Assembly: GCF_040276085.1 (NCBI RefSeq)
Contig: NZ_JBELOK010000010.1
Coordinates: 1 to 64,000, forward strand
DNA length: 64,000 nt
Origin: Castellaniella sp040276085
GTDB taxonomy: Bacteria; Pseudomonadota; Gammaproteobacteria; Burkholderiales; Burkholderiaceae_B
Reading direction: 5' to 3'
Within the stretch, counting starts at the first letter, position 1; each line of letters begins with the position of its first letter. The notes below the pieces were generated by a model that was not told the origin of the DNA, searched no databases, and worked only from the letters and a program-made list of their open reading frames with translations. Of this stretch, positions 46,355-54,509 are shown in pieces. The position numbers and the translations under genes are program-made.

Positions 46355-47347
46355 ATGATGACAGACGCACGTACGATTGCCGGTAATCCGGTGTTTCCCA
46401 TTGGGCTGGGATGCATGGGCCTCAGCCACGGTTATGGCCCGGCTGCAGTGCACGATCAGGCAGAAGCCTTGCTGCTCGCGGCGCTTGAGCAAGGTGTCAC
46501 CCTGTTTGACACCGCAGCCTTGTATGGTTTCGGTGCCAATGAAACGCTACTGGGCCAGGTGCTTGCACCCCATCGCAAGCAGTTCTTTCTGGCCAGCAAA
46601 TGCGGGATTTTTCGTGAAAACGGCATGCGCCGTATCGATGGCCGGCCTGAGACCCTGCGTAAAACCTGCGAAGACTCCCTGCAGCGCTTGCGCACCGATG
46701 TCATCGATCTCTACTACCTGCATCGCTGGGATAAATCGGTTCCTATCGAAGACAGCGTCGGCGCATTGGCCGATCTCGTCCAGGCGGGCAAGATCCGGTA
46801 TCTGGGGCTGTCCGAAGTATCCGCTGAAACCTTGCGCCGGGCCCATGCCGTGCATCCGATTGCTACCGTTCAAAGCGAGTACTCGCTCTGGACGCGTAAT
46901 GTCGAAATTGCTGTGCTGCAGGCTTGCCGCGATATTGGTGCCGCTCTGGTGGCATTCAGCCCGCTGGGTCGAGGGTTCCTGGCCGGTGGGGTGCCCTCAC
47001 CAGACGCGTTGCCCGAGACCGATATGCGACGCCGCCACCCCCGGTTTCAGCCGGATGCGTTTTCACGTAATCAGGTGTTGTTGCGCTGGCTTCAAGACCA
47101 CGCCCGGACGCTGCAATGCACGTCTGGCCAGTTGGCGCTTGCCTGGCTGCTGCACCAGGGCCCCGACATTATCCCGATTCCCGGCACCTGCAATGTCCGG
47201 CACCTGCAAGAAAATCTGGCTGCGGCGCAGGTGGCCATCAGCCCGGCACTTGATCAGGTGATCTCTGCCTTCTTTCAGCCGAGTCAAATTGCCGGAGAGC
47301 GCTACGCGCCGGCATCACAGCTGGAAATAGACACGGAACAGTTTTAG
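46355..47347 (+). CDS. Aldo/keto reductase
   Basis: This is a 330-residue cytoplasmic NADPH-dependent carbonyl reductase with a TIM-barrel fold. The catalytic tetrad is complete: Asp52 and Tyr57 (FDTAALYG), Lys82 (ASKCGIF) and His123 (YYLHRWD). The cofactor-binding IPIPGTCNVRHLQEN segment is near the C-terminus. It resembles the AKR11/AKR13 type of aldo/keto reductases. The substrate is unknown; its place among aromatic genes suggests reduction of an aldehyde or quinoid intermediate (inference). Confidence 0.9.
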   Translation: MMTDARTIAGNPVFPIGLGCMGLSHGYGPAAVHDQAEALLLAALEQGVTLFDTAALYGFGANETLLGQVLAPHRKQFFLASKCGIFRENGMRRIDGRPETLRKTCEDSLQRLRTDVIDLYYLHRWDKSVPIEDSVGALADLVQAGKIRYLGLSEVSAETLRRAHAVHPIATVQSEYSLWTRNVEIAVLQACRDIGAALVAFSPLGRGFLAGGVPSPDALPETDMRRRHPRFQPDAFSRNQVLLRWLQDHARTLQCTSGQLALAWLLHQGPDIIPIPGTCNVRHLQENLAAAQVAISPALDQVISAFFQPSQIAGERYAPASQLEIDTEQF

Positions 47348-47413
47348 TCCGGCCCTGTGCCGTCCTGCCGATATGCGGATGGGATGCGGGCCTGGCAACG
47401 TCAAGGAGGACAT

Positions 47414-48313
47414 ATGCAACAGATGCGCTTGGGCATGATTGGTTATGGTGAAGTCGGCGGTATTTTTTGTACCGGGCTGGTGCCGCAACTGCAAGCGGTA
47501 TGCGCCTGGGATCTCAAATTGGCCACGGTGGCCAGTGCTGCGCCGCTAAAGGCCAAGGCGGCTGAAAACGGGATTATCCTGAGTGGCTCGATGGCTGATC
47601 TTTGTGCGGCAAGCGATCTGCTGATCTCCGCCGTGACGGCCTCCAATACGGTGGCGGTTGCCCAGGAAGCAGCGGCACACTTGCAGGCGGGTACCGTCTT
47701 TCTTGATCTGAACTCGGCATCTCCCGGTGCCAAGCGCCAGGCTGCTGCACTCATCGAAGCTGCAGGTGGGCATTACGTAGAGGCAGGCGTCATGACGTCC
47801 GTGCCGCCTTACGGCATCCGCGTGCCGATGTTGCTGGGAGGCGCGTATGCAGAGACGCTGGCCGGGCAACTCACTGCCATGGGCATGGATGCCAAAGTGG
47901 TTTCACCAGAGCTCGGTGTGGCCTCAGCCATCAAGATGTGCCGCAGCGTGATGATCAAAGGCCTGGAGGCGCTGGTGATTGAAAGCTACACCACCGCGCG
48001 TGCGTATGGAGTCGAGGATTACGTGCTGCCAACGCTGCAGGAAACCTTTCCGTCGATCGACTGGACGGAGCAGGGCCGATATTTTTTCAGCCGTGTTGTG
48101 CAGCACGGGCGTCGTCGCGCCGAAGAGATGCGCGAGGTGGCCAATACCGTTCATGAAGCGGGCTTCGAGCCCTGGATGGCTGCTGCAACAGCCGAAAAGC
48201 AAGACTGGGTGGCAGGGCAGGCTGCTGAAGGCGTGTTTCAGTCTTTGCCGGCCAAAGCCGGCTGGCAAGCCTATGCCGATTGTCTGATTGCCTCTTCCAA
48301 AAACTCGTCCTGA
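47414..48313 (+). CDS. NAD(P)-dependent dehydrogenase with DUF1932 domain
   Basis: This 299-residue protein has an N-terminal Rossmann domain (LGMIGYGEVGGIFCTGL) of the 6-phosphogluconate/3-hydroxyisobutyrate dehydrogenase superfamily and a helical C-terminal DUF1932-type domain (KMCRSVMIKGLEALVIES). A perfect AAGGAGGA ribosome-binding site precedes the ATG by three bases. The substrate is not known. It ends convergent with the lysR gene of the protocatechuate operon, so a side step in aromatic acid metabolism is plausible but unproven. Confidence 0.82.
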   Translation: MQQMRLGMIGYGEVGGIFCTGLVPQLQAVCAWDLKLATVASAAPLKAKAAENGIILSGSMADLCAASDLLISAVTASNTVAVAQEAAAHLQAGTVFLDLNSASPGAKRQAAALIEAAGGHYVEAGVMTSVPPYGIRVPMLLGGAYAETLAGQLTAMGMDAKVVSPELGVASAIKMCRSVMIKGLEALVIESYTTARAYGVEDYVLPTLQETFPSIDWTEQGRYFFSRVVQHGRRRAEEMREVANTVHEAGFEPWMAAATAEKQDWVAGQAAEGVFQSLPAKAGWQAYADCLIASSKNSS

Positions 48314-48343
48314 CGCCTGCCGGTGATGTCTTTGCGTGATGTG

Positions 48344-49255
48344 TCAGCTTTGAATCATGGCGGGCGGGTAAACGGTTTGTATGGTTTTGTGAATAAGGTC
48401 CAGCACAGCCTGCTGCGTCAGGGTTGTGATCCGGCCGGATGCCGTGGCCAGGTATAGCTGGCTGTACAGGCTGGGCTCGGCAATTGGCCGGATGTGATAT
48501 CGGTCGGGTTGCGCGGATGTCGTCACAGCGTGCTCGCTAAGAACCGCATAGCCGGCGCCGTCTGCCACCAGATCCAGAATCGCCGCCACCCCGTCAATTT
48601 CCAGGCGGATATTAGGACGCTGGCCGATTTGCGTCAGTTGCGACTCAAGCAGCATGCGTATGGTATGTGGCCGGTTGGGAATCACCAGAGGAATGCCGGC
48701 CAATGTGTTCAAAGAGATGGGTGCCTCCGAGGGGTGGGGCCCTTTGGGGCTCACAAGATATAAACGCTCGCTGGTCAGGGGGCGGAGATCGAGCTCGGCC
48801 GACACCGTTGGGTTGTATAGCAGGGCGATATCCAGGCGGCCGGCCAGCAGGGATTCCTGCATCATCAGCGAAAGCCCCTCGCTGATGGACAGCGTTGCAT
48901 TGGGCAGCTGCTTGCGAAACTGTCGCGTCAGCGGCACGGTAAGCATTTTGGATGCACTGGGTGCGATGCCCAGTGCCACCCGGCCTGCCAGAGCGCCTTG
49001 TACACGGCCCATGTCTTCTTTGGCACGTTCTACCTGATGCAAAATGCCGCGGCAATGTGCCAGCAAAAGCTTGCCGGCCTCGGTGGTGGTCACCCCACGC
49101 CCATTGCGGTTGAGCAGATTCTGGCGGAGCTCAACCTCCAGCAGCCGAACCTGCCGGCTCAGGGCTGGCTGGGCAATGTCCAGTGCATGAGAGGCTTGCG
49201 TAAAACTGCCAAGTTCGGCGACCCGGGTGAAATACTCCAGTTGTTTCAGATCCAT
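48344..49255 (-). CDS. LysR-family regulator of the protocatechuate 4,5-cleavage operon
   Basis: This is a 303-residue LysR-type regulator. The N-terminal winged helix (MDLKQLEYFTRVAELGSFTQ, then ALSRQVRLLE) is followed by a long helix and a two-lobed ligand domain. It is transcribed divergently from the galD/ligU-ligJKIABC operon, with about 138 bases and a palindrome between. This is the usual arrangement for LysR activators of catabolic operons such as LigR or PmdR; the inducer is probably a pathway compound (inference). Confidence 0.9.
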   Translation of the reverse strand: MDLKQLEYFTRVAELGSFTQASHALDIAQPALSRQVRLLEVELRQNLLNRNGRGVTTTEAGKLLLAHCRGILHQVERAKEDMGRVQGALAGRVALGIAPSASKMLTVPLTRQFRKQLPNATLSISEGLSLMMQESLLAGRLDIALLYNPTVSAELDLRPLTSERLYLVSPKGPHPSEAPISLNTLAGIPLVIPNRPHTIRMLLESQLTQIGQRPNIRLEIDGVAAILDLVADGAGYAVLSEHAVTTSAQPDRYHIRPIAEPSLYSQLYLATASGRITTLTQQAVLDLIHKTIQTVYPPAMIQS

Positions 49256-49280
49256 CTTAGGGTTTACCCCTATAATCCGT

Positions 49281-49314
49281 TATATCAACCGTACGATTAT
49301 ATCAATTTGATATA
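49281..49314. promoter_or_regulatory. Candidate LysR operator upstream of the protocatechuate operon
   Basis: A perfect 17-base palindrome, TATATCAA-T-TTGATATA, lies at 49298-49314. A third copy of the half-site, TATATCAA, starts at 49281, 17 bases upstream in direct orientation. The array is in the intergenic region between the divergent lysR gene and galD, where LysR proteins bind, and it is strikingly AT-rich for this genome. Binding is inferred from position and symmetry. Confidence 0.6.
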
Positions 49315-49393
49315 GCAGGTAGTGGGCGGGTGGACTTAATCTCTGAAGAAGATCCGCCCATAATAGGTTCACGTTGACATGATTGGTGAAGTA

Positions 49394-50539
49394 ATGCAAA
49401 AGCCTGTCCCAACTCTTTTCATGCGTGGTGGTACATCCCGTGGCCCGTTCTTTCTAGAGCACGACTTGCCGCAAGATACCGCAACACGCGATCGTGTGCT
49501 GCTGGCGGTGATGGGCTCGCCCGATCGCCGGCAGATCGATGGCCTGGGCGGTGCGCATCCGCTGACCAGCAAGGTTGGGATTGTTCGTGCTGGCACCACA
49601 CCGGGTGTCGACCTCGAATTCCTGTTTGCTCAACTTCAGCCCGACCGTGACACCGTGGATACCACGGCCAATTGCGGCAATATGCTGGCCGCTGTGGTGC
49701 CGTTTGCCCTCGAGCGCGGCCTGATTCAGGCACAGGGTGACGAAACCACGGTTCGCGTCCTGACGCGCAATACCGGCATGCAGTGCGACATCACAGTATT
49801 GACACCCGATACGTCTGATGGGCGCCAGGTGTGCTACGAAGGCCAGGCCCGTATCGACGGTGTACCAGGCACATCTGCGCCGATCACCATCAACTTTCTG
49901 GATACGGCGGGTTCGGTGTGTGATGGCCTGTTGCCCACTGGTAATGTATGCGATCACGTGCGGATAACACCACCGGTGGGGGCCGATTTTCCACCGTTCG
50001 AGCTTGATGTCACTTGTATCGATAACGGTATGCCTCTGGTGCTGTTCAAAGCGGCCGATCTGGGTTGCACTGGCCGGGAAACACCGGCCGAGCTCAATGC
50101 AGATACGGCACTCAAGGCCCGTATCGAGGCCTTGCGCCTGAAAACGGCGGCCATGATGGGCCTGGGTGATGTCACGGATCGCAACTATCCAAAAATGACG
50201 CTGGTTTCCGCACCGCAGGCGGGTGGGGCCATCAACACGCGTTGCTTTATTCCGTATGTCTGTCACGAGGCCATTGGCGTATTGGCGGCGGTCACCGTGG
50301 GTACGGCCTGTGTGCTGGATGGCGCCGTGCCGCATGCCCTGGCACAACTGCCGACAGGGCGGCGCAAGGCGGTTTCCATCGAACACCCCAGTGGCGAATT
50401 CACGGTCGAGCTCGAGCTGGATGCACAAGACCCCCAGAAGATCGTCCGGGCGGCGCTTTTGCGCACGGCTCGCCTGATCATGCGGGGTGAAGTCATGATT
50501 CCGGCAGGTGCCTGGCCCGCGGGCGGCAATGCCGCCTGA
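49394..50539 (+). CDS. galD: 4-oxalomesaconate tautomerase (PrpF family)
   Basis: This isomerase converts between tautomers of 4-oxalomesaconate so that the hydratase can act on it. The 381-residue protein is a PrpF-family member with PTLFMRGGTSRGPFFLEHDL near the N-terminus, MGSPDRRQIDGLGGAHPLTS, and the NCGNMLAAVVPFA segment with the catalytic-type cysteine. It resembles Pseudomonas GalD, LigU of Sphingobium and PmdU of Comamonas. ATG 49394 has GGTGAA upstream; ATG 49379 would add five residues. It is the first gene of the protocatechuate operon. Confidence 0.9.
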   Translation: MQKPVPTLFMRGGTSRGPFFLEHDLPQDTATRDRVLLAVMGSPDRRQIDGLGGAHPLTSKVGIVRAGTTPGVDLEFLFAQLQPDRDTVDTTANCGNMLAAVVPFALERGLIQAQGDETTVRVLTRNTGMQCDITVLTPDTSDGRQVCYEGQARIDGVPGTSAPITINFLDTAGSVCDGLLPTGNVCDHVRITPPVGADFPPFELDVTCIDNGMPLVLFKAADLGCTGRETPAELNADTALKARIEALRLKTAAMMGLGDVTDRNYPKMTLVSAPQAGGAINTRCFIPYVCHEAIGVLAAVTVGTACVLDGAVPHALAQLPTGRRKAVSIEHPSGEFTVELELDAQDPQKIVRAALLRTARLIMRGEVMIPAGAWPAGGNAA

Positions 50540-50562
50540 CTTGTTTTTAAAAGGATATTGTC

Positions 50563-51606
50563 ATGAGTCGAAAACCCCTGATCATTGATTGCCACGGGCA
50601 CTACACCACGGCGCCTCAGGCACTGGCGGATTGGCGTGAACGCCAGATCGCTGGCATTCAGGATCCGGCCCTTGCACCCAAAGTGTCCGATCTCCAGATT
50701 TCGGATGATGCGCTTAAAGAAAGCATCGAGTCCAACCAGCTGCGTCTCATGAAAGAACGGGGCTCGGACCTGACCATTTTTTCGCCACGTGCCAGCTTCA
50801 TGGCCCACCACATTGGTGATTTTCAAGTCTCCAGCACGTGGTCGGCCATCTGCAACGAACTCTGCCATCGGGTCTCAACCCTGTTCCCTGAGCACTTCGC
50901 CATGGCCGCGATGCTGCCGCAGTCACCAGGAGTGGATCCCGCCACATGCATCCCCGAGCTTGAGCGTTGCGTGAAGGAGTACGGGGCAGTCGGGATCAAT
51001 CTCAATCCCGATCCCTCTGGTGGTCACTGGACGTCACCGCCGCTGTCCGACCGCTCCTGGTATCCCATCTACGAGAAGATGGTCGAATACGACATCCCGG
51101 CGATGATTCATGTGTCCACCAGCTGCAATGCGTGTTTTCATACCACGGGTGCGCATTACCTCAATGCCGATACCACGGCATTCATGCAGTGCCTCACCTC
51201 GGATCTTTTCCGTGATTTCCCCACGCTGCGTTTTGTGGTGCCCCATGGGGGTGGTGCAGTGCCGTATCACTGGGGCCGCTTCCGCGGGCTGGCCCAGGCA
51301 CTTAAAAAGCCCTTGCTCGATGAGCATCTGCTGAACAACATCTATTTTGATACCTGCGTCTATCACCAGCCGGGCATCGACCTCCTTACCCGTGTGATTC
51401 CGGTCAAGAACGTGCTGTTTGCCTCAGAGATGATCGGTGCAGTCAGGGGGATCGACCCCGAAACCGGGCATTATTTTGATGACACCAAGCGCTACATCGA
51501 ATCCGCCACCACCTTGTCGGAGGCTGATCGCTTTCAGATCTACGAGGGCAACGTCCGGCGAGTCTATCCACGCCTGGATACGGCCCTGAAAGCCCGCGGC
51601 TTGTAA
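50563..51606 (+). CDS. ligJ: 4-oxalomesaconate hydratase
   Basis: LigJ (PmdE) adds water to 4-oxalomesaconate to give 4-carboxy-4-hydroxy-2-oxoadipate. The 347-residue protein belongs to the amidohydrolase superfamily, with the metal-binding HGH pair in IIDCHGHYTTAPQALADW (His11, His13). It also shows INLNPDPSGGHW and FVVPHGGGAVPYHWGR. AAAAGGA lies upstream of the ATG. It is placed between galD and ligK, as in the Comamonas pmd cluster. Confidence 0.93.
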   Translation: MSRKPLIIDCHGHYTTAPQALADWRERQIAGIQDPALAPKVSDLQISDDALKESIESNQLRLMKERGSDLTIFSPRASFMAHHIGDFQVSSTWSAICNELCHRVSTLFPEHFAMAAMLPQSPGVDPATCIPELERCVKEYGAVGINLNPDPSGGHWTSPPLSDRSWYPIYEKMVEYDIPAMIHVSTSCNACFHTTGAHYLNADTTAFMQCLTSDLFRDFPTLRFVVPHGGGAVPYHWGRFRGLAQALKKPLLDEHLLNNIYFDTCVYHQPGIDLLTRVIPVKNVLFASEMIGAVRGIDPETGHYFDDTKRYIESATTLSEADRFQIYEGNVRRVYPRLDTALKARGL

Positions 51607-51627
51607 GTTTTTTGGAGATTACTGACC

Positions 51628-52323
51628 ATGAACACCCCCCTGAACCAGCTTGGTATTGTGCATCGCTCGATCAACCGGGCCGATCCTGCTGTCGTAGAAG
51701 CGTTGTCCCACTTTGGTGTGGCGACGGTTCATGAGGCCATGGGGCGCGTGGGCCTGATGAAGCCATACATGCGGCCAATCTGGCGGGGGGCACGCATGTG
51801 CGGCACTGCCGTCACCGTGCTGCTACAGCCGGGCGACAACTGGATGCTGCATGTGGCCGCCGAGCAGATCAAGCCGGGTGATGTCGTGGTGGCGGCGTGC
51901 ATCACCGACAACACCGACGGCTACTTCGGCGATCTCCTGGCTACCTCTTACCAGGCGCGTGGTGCGCGGGGGCTCATCATCGATGGTGGCGTGCGAGATG
52001 TCGACACCCTGGAATCGATGAACTTCCCGGTCTTTAGCCGGGCCATCAGTGCCAAGGGTACGGTCAAGGGCACACTGGGATCGGTCAATATCCCGGTGGT
52101 GTGTGCCGGAGCCCAGGTGATGCCGGGTGATGTCGTGGTGGCGGATACCGATGGTGTCGTGGTGGTGCCTTCTGCTGTGGCAGCGCAGGTGGCCGCCAAG
52201 GCCCAGGCCCGCGAAGACAACGAAACCGCAAAACGGGAGATCTTTGCATCCGGCGTGCTGGGGCTGGACTACTACAAAATGCGTGAAGGCCTGGAAAAAG
52301 CCGGCCTTACCTATATCGACTAA
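51628..52323 (+). CDS. ligK: 4-carboxy-4-hydroxy-2-oxoadipate aldolase
   Basis: LigK (PmdF) splits 4-carboxy-4-hydroxy-2-oxoadipate into pyruvate and oxaloacetate, the last step of the pathway, using a divalent metal. The 231-residue protein has an RraA-like fold. The GDNWMLHVAAEQIKPGDVVV segment, the active-site region GDLLATSYQARGARGLIIDG with Arg and Asp, and VMPGDVVVADTDGVVVVP are visible. TTGGAG lies upstream of the ATG. It is spaced 21 bases from ligJ. Confidence 0.94.
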   Translation: MNTPLNQLGIVHRSINRADPAVVEALSHFGVATVHEAMGRVGLMKPYMRPIWRGARMCGTAVTVLLQPGDNWMLHVAAEQIKPGDVVVAACITDNTDGYFGDLLATSYQARGARGLIIDGGVRDVDTLESMNFPVFSRAISAKGTVKGTLGSVNIPVVCAGAQVMPGDVVVADTDGVVVVPSAVAAQVAAKAQAREDNETAKREIFASGVLGLDYYKMREGLEKAGLTYID

Positions 52324-52332
52324 GGATCTCTT

Positions 52333-53250
52333 ATGAGTCTGGCAGAATCTTTCGTCAAGACACCTGGCTGGCTGGATTATTACGCTGGCCCCAGCAAACC
52401 GCGGTTTCAATTGCCCGCAGGGGCGGTGGATGCGCATTGCCATGTGTTTGGGCCAGGGGATGTGTTTCCCTATGCGCAGCAGCGCAAATACACCCCATGC
52501 GACGCCCCCAAAGAGGCCTTGTTTGCCCTGCGCGACCACCTGGGCTTTGAGAAAAACGTGATTGTGCAGGCCACCTGCCACGGTACGGATAATCGTGCCT
52601 TGCTTGATGCGCTGGAGGCCTCGGGAGGCCGGGCTCGCGGTGTCGCCACAGTCGGTCAGGATGTGACCGATGCCGAATTGCAGGCCATGCACGAAGCTGG
52701 TGTGCGTGGCACACGTTTCAATTTTGTGCGGCGCCTGGCTGATTTCACTCCACCTGAGGTACTGGCTGAGCTTGCTGCGCGTATTGCGCCATTGGGCTGG
52801 CACGTGGTGGTGTACTTCGAGGCCAAGGATCTTCCCGAGCTCTACGACTTCTTCACCCGCTTGCCCACTACTGTGGTGGTGGATCATATGGGTCGCCCTG
52901 ATGTCACCCAGCCGGTAGATGGGCCCGAGTTTCAGCGCTTTGTGCGCTTGCTGGCAGAGCATCCGAATATCTGGACGAAAGTCAGTTGTCCCGAGCGCCT
53001 GAGTCAGTCGGGGCCTCCTGCACTGAATGGCGAACAATACGCCTACCGCGACGTGGTGCCCTTTGCCCGTCAATTGGTTCAGTCGTTTCCGGATCGTGTG
53101 TTGTGGGGCACCGATTGGCCCCACCCCAACCTGAAATCCCATATGCCTGACGATGGTCTGCTGGTGGATTACATCCCGCAGATTGCGCCAACAGCCGAGC
53201 TGCAGCGTAAGCTGCTGGTCGATAATCCCAACCGCTTGTACTGGAGGTAA
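52333..53250 (+). CDS. ligI: 2-pyrone-4,6-dicarboxylate hydrolase
   Basis: LigI (PmdD) opens 2-pyrone-4,6-dicarboxylate to 4-oxalomesaconate. The 305-residue amidohydrolase-superfamily protein shows AGAVDAHCHVFGPGDVFPY (His35, His37), the Arg-rich RGTRFNFVRRL region, VVVDHMGRPDV and the late Asp in WGTDWPHPN near 259. LigI works without a bound metal in Sphingobium, so the histidines need not indicate one here. AAGGA lies upstream. ligA begins three bases after its stop. Confidence 0.95.
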   Translation: MSLAESFVKTPGWLDYYAGPSKPRFQLPAGAVDAHCHVFGPGDVFPYAQQRKYTPCDAPKEALFALRDHLGFEKNVIVQATCHGTDNRALLDALEASGGRARGVATVGQDVTDAELQAMHEAGVRGTRFNFVRRLADFTPPEVLAELAARIAPLGWHVVVYFEAKDLPELYDFFTRLPTTVVVDHMGRPDVTQPVDGPEFQRFVRLLAEHPNIWTKVSCPERLSQSGPPALNGEQYAYRDVVPFARQLVQSFPDRVLWGTDWPHPNLKSHMPDDGLLVDYIPQIAPTAELQRKLLVDNPNRLYWR

Positions 53251-53253
53251 GCC

Positions 53254-53646
53254 ATGTCCCTGAACAAGCCCTATACCGATATCCCGGGTACCACGATCTT
53301 TGATGCCGATCAGTCCCGCAAGGGGTATCACCTCAATCAATTCTGCATGTCGCTCATGAAGGCGGCCAATCGCGAGCGCTTCCTGGCTGACGAAAGAGCC
53401 TATGTCGACGAATGGCCGATGTCCGAAGAGCAAAAGCAGGCTGTGCTGGCCCGGGATCTGAACCGTTGCCTGTCATTGGGTGGCAATATTTATTTTCTGG
53501 CCAAACTGGGTGCCACGGATGGTCGTTCGTTTCAGTACATGGCAGCCAGCATGACAGGTATGACTCAAGAAGAATACGCTGCCATGATGCTGTCCGGTGG
53601 CCGGTCTGTCGAGGGTAACCGCAAAATCGGAGAAAACAAGCCATGA
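53254..53646 (+). CDS. ligA: Protocatechuate 4,5-dioxygenase alpha subunit
   Basis: This is the small subunit of the extradiol dioxygenase that opens protocatechuate between carbons 4 and 5. The 130-residue helical protein shows NQFCMSLMKAANRERFLADE and LNRCLSLGGNIYFLAKLG, followed by the MTGMTQEEYAAMMLSGGR C-terminus. It caps the active site of LigB and is needed for activity. GGAGG precedes the ATG. Its stop overlaps the ligB start by four bases, ensuring equal subunit supply. Confidence 0.96.
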   Translation: MSLNKPYTDIPGTTIFDADQSRKGYHLNQFCMSLMKAANRERFLADERAYVDEWPMSEEQKQAVLARDLNRCLSLGGNIYFLAKLGATDGRSFQYMAASMTGMTQEEYAAMMLSGGRSVEGNRKIGENKP

Positions 53647-54509
53647 GCCAAACCCATGCACGCATTACAGCGAGCGTTTATTCCTCGCACGTGCCGGCCA
53701 TTGGCGCCGCACTCGATCTGGGCAAATCAGGCAACGAGTATTGGGCGCCCTTGTTCAAGGGCTACGATCCTTCGCGTCAATGGATGAAAGAAAACCGGCC
53801 GGATGTTATTTTTCTGGTTTACAACGACCACGCCACTGCATTTGATCTCAATTTCATTCCTACCTTTGCCATTGGCTGCGCCGCCGAGTTTCAACCGGCC
53901 GACGAAGGCTGGGGGGCTCGCCCTGTGCCCAAAGTTGTCGGTCACCCCGAGCTTGCCTCGCATATTGCACAATCGGTCATCCAGCAGGATTTCGACCTCA
54001 CCATCGTCAATAAAATGGATGTGGATCACGGCCTCACCGTGCCCTTGTCGTTGATGTGTGGGCAGCCCGATGCCTGGCCGTGCCCGGTCATTCCGTTTGC
54101 AGTCAATGTGGTGCAATACCCCGTGCCGTCCGGGCAGCGTTGTTTTCAGTTGGGGCAGGCGATCCGTCGTGCTATCGAAAGCTACGATCAGCCCCTTAAT
54201 GTGCAGATCTGGGGCACGGGCGGCATGAGCCACCAATTGCAGGGCCCCAGGGCCGGCCTGATCAATAGCGAGTTTGACAATGCGTTTCTTGATCAGCTGA
54301 TCAGCGATCCGGCCGTGCAGGCCCGGGTGCCGCATATTGATTATGTGCGTGAAGCAGGGTCGGAAGGCATCGAGCTGGTGATGTGGCTGATTGCACGCGG
54401 TGCCATGGCTGATGTGGCTGGTGGCCCGGCGCCACGTCTGGTGCATCGTTTCTATCATGTGCCTGCGTCCAATACGGCGGTTGGGCACCTGATTCTGGAG
54501 GAACAGTAA
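53643..54509 (+). CDS. ligB: Protocatechuate 4,5-dioxygenase beta subunit
   Basis: This is the catalytic subunit, which uses Fe(II) and oxygen to form 4-carboxy-2-hydroxymuconate-6-semialdehyde. In the 288-residue protein, the iron ligands of the Sphingobium enzyme align with His16 (YSSHVPAIGAA), His63 (YNDHATAFDLN) and Glu244 (SEGIELVMWL), and the catalytic histidine with His197 (GGMSHQLQGPRAG). The C-terminal tail is shorter than in SYK-6 LigB. The ligC ATG shares a base with its TAA stop. Confidence 0.97.
   Translation: MSQTHARITASVYSSHVPAIGAALDLGKSGNEYWAPLFKGYDPSRQWMKENRPDVIFLVYNDHATAFDLNFIPTFAIGCAAEFQPADEGWGARPVPKVVGHPELASHIAQSVIQQDFDLTIVNKMDVDHGLTVPLSLMCGQPDAWPCPVIPFAVNVVQYPVPSGQRCFQLGQAIRRAIESYDQPLNVQIWGTGGMSHQLQGPRAGLINSEFDNAFLDQLISDPAVQARVPHIDYVREAGSEGIELVMWLIARGAMADVAGGPAPRLVHRFYHVPASNTAVGHLILEEQ

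Noticed and set aside
50563..51606. Reading the amidohydrolase-like gene as a decarboxylase
   Set aside because: Amidohydrolase-family decarboxylases look similar, but the position between galD and ligK and the segment pattern match 4-oxalomesaconate hydratase.
51823..53433. 536-codon open frame on the minus strand across ligK, ligI and ligA
   Set aside because: All three plus-strand genes are complete and tightly spaced. The antisense frame shows no conserved motif and would span three gene boundaries.
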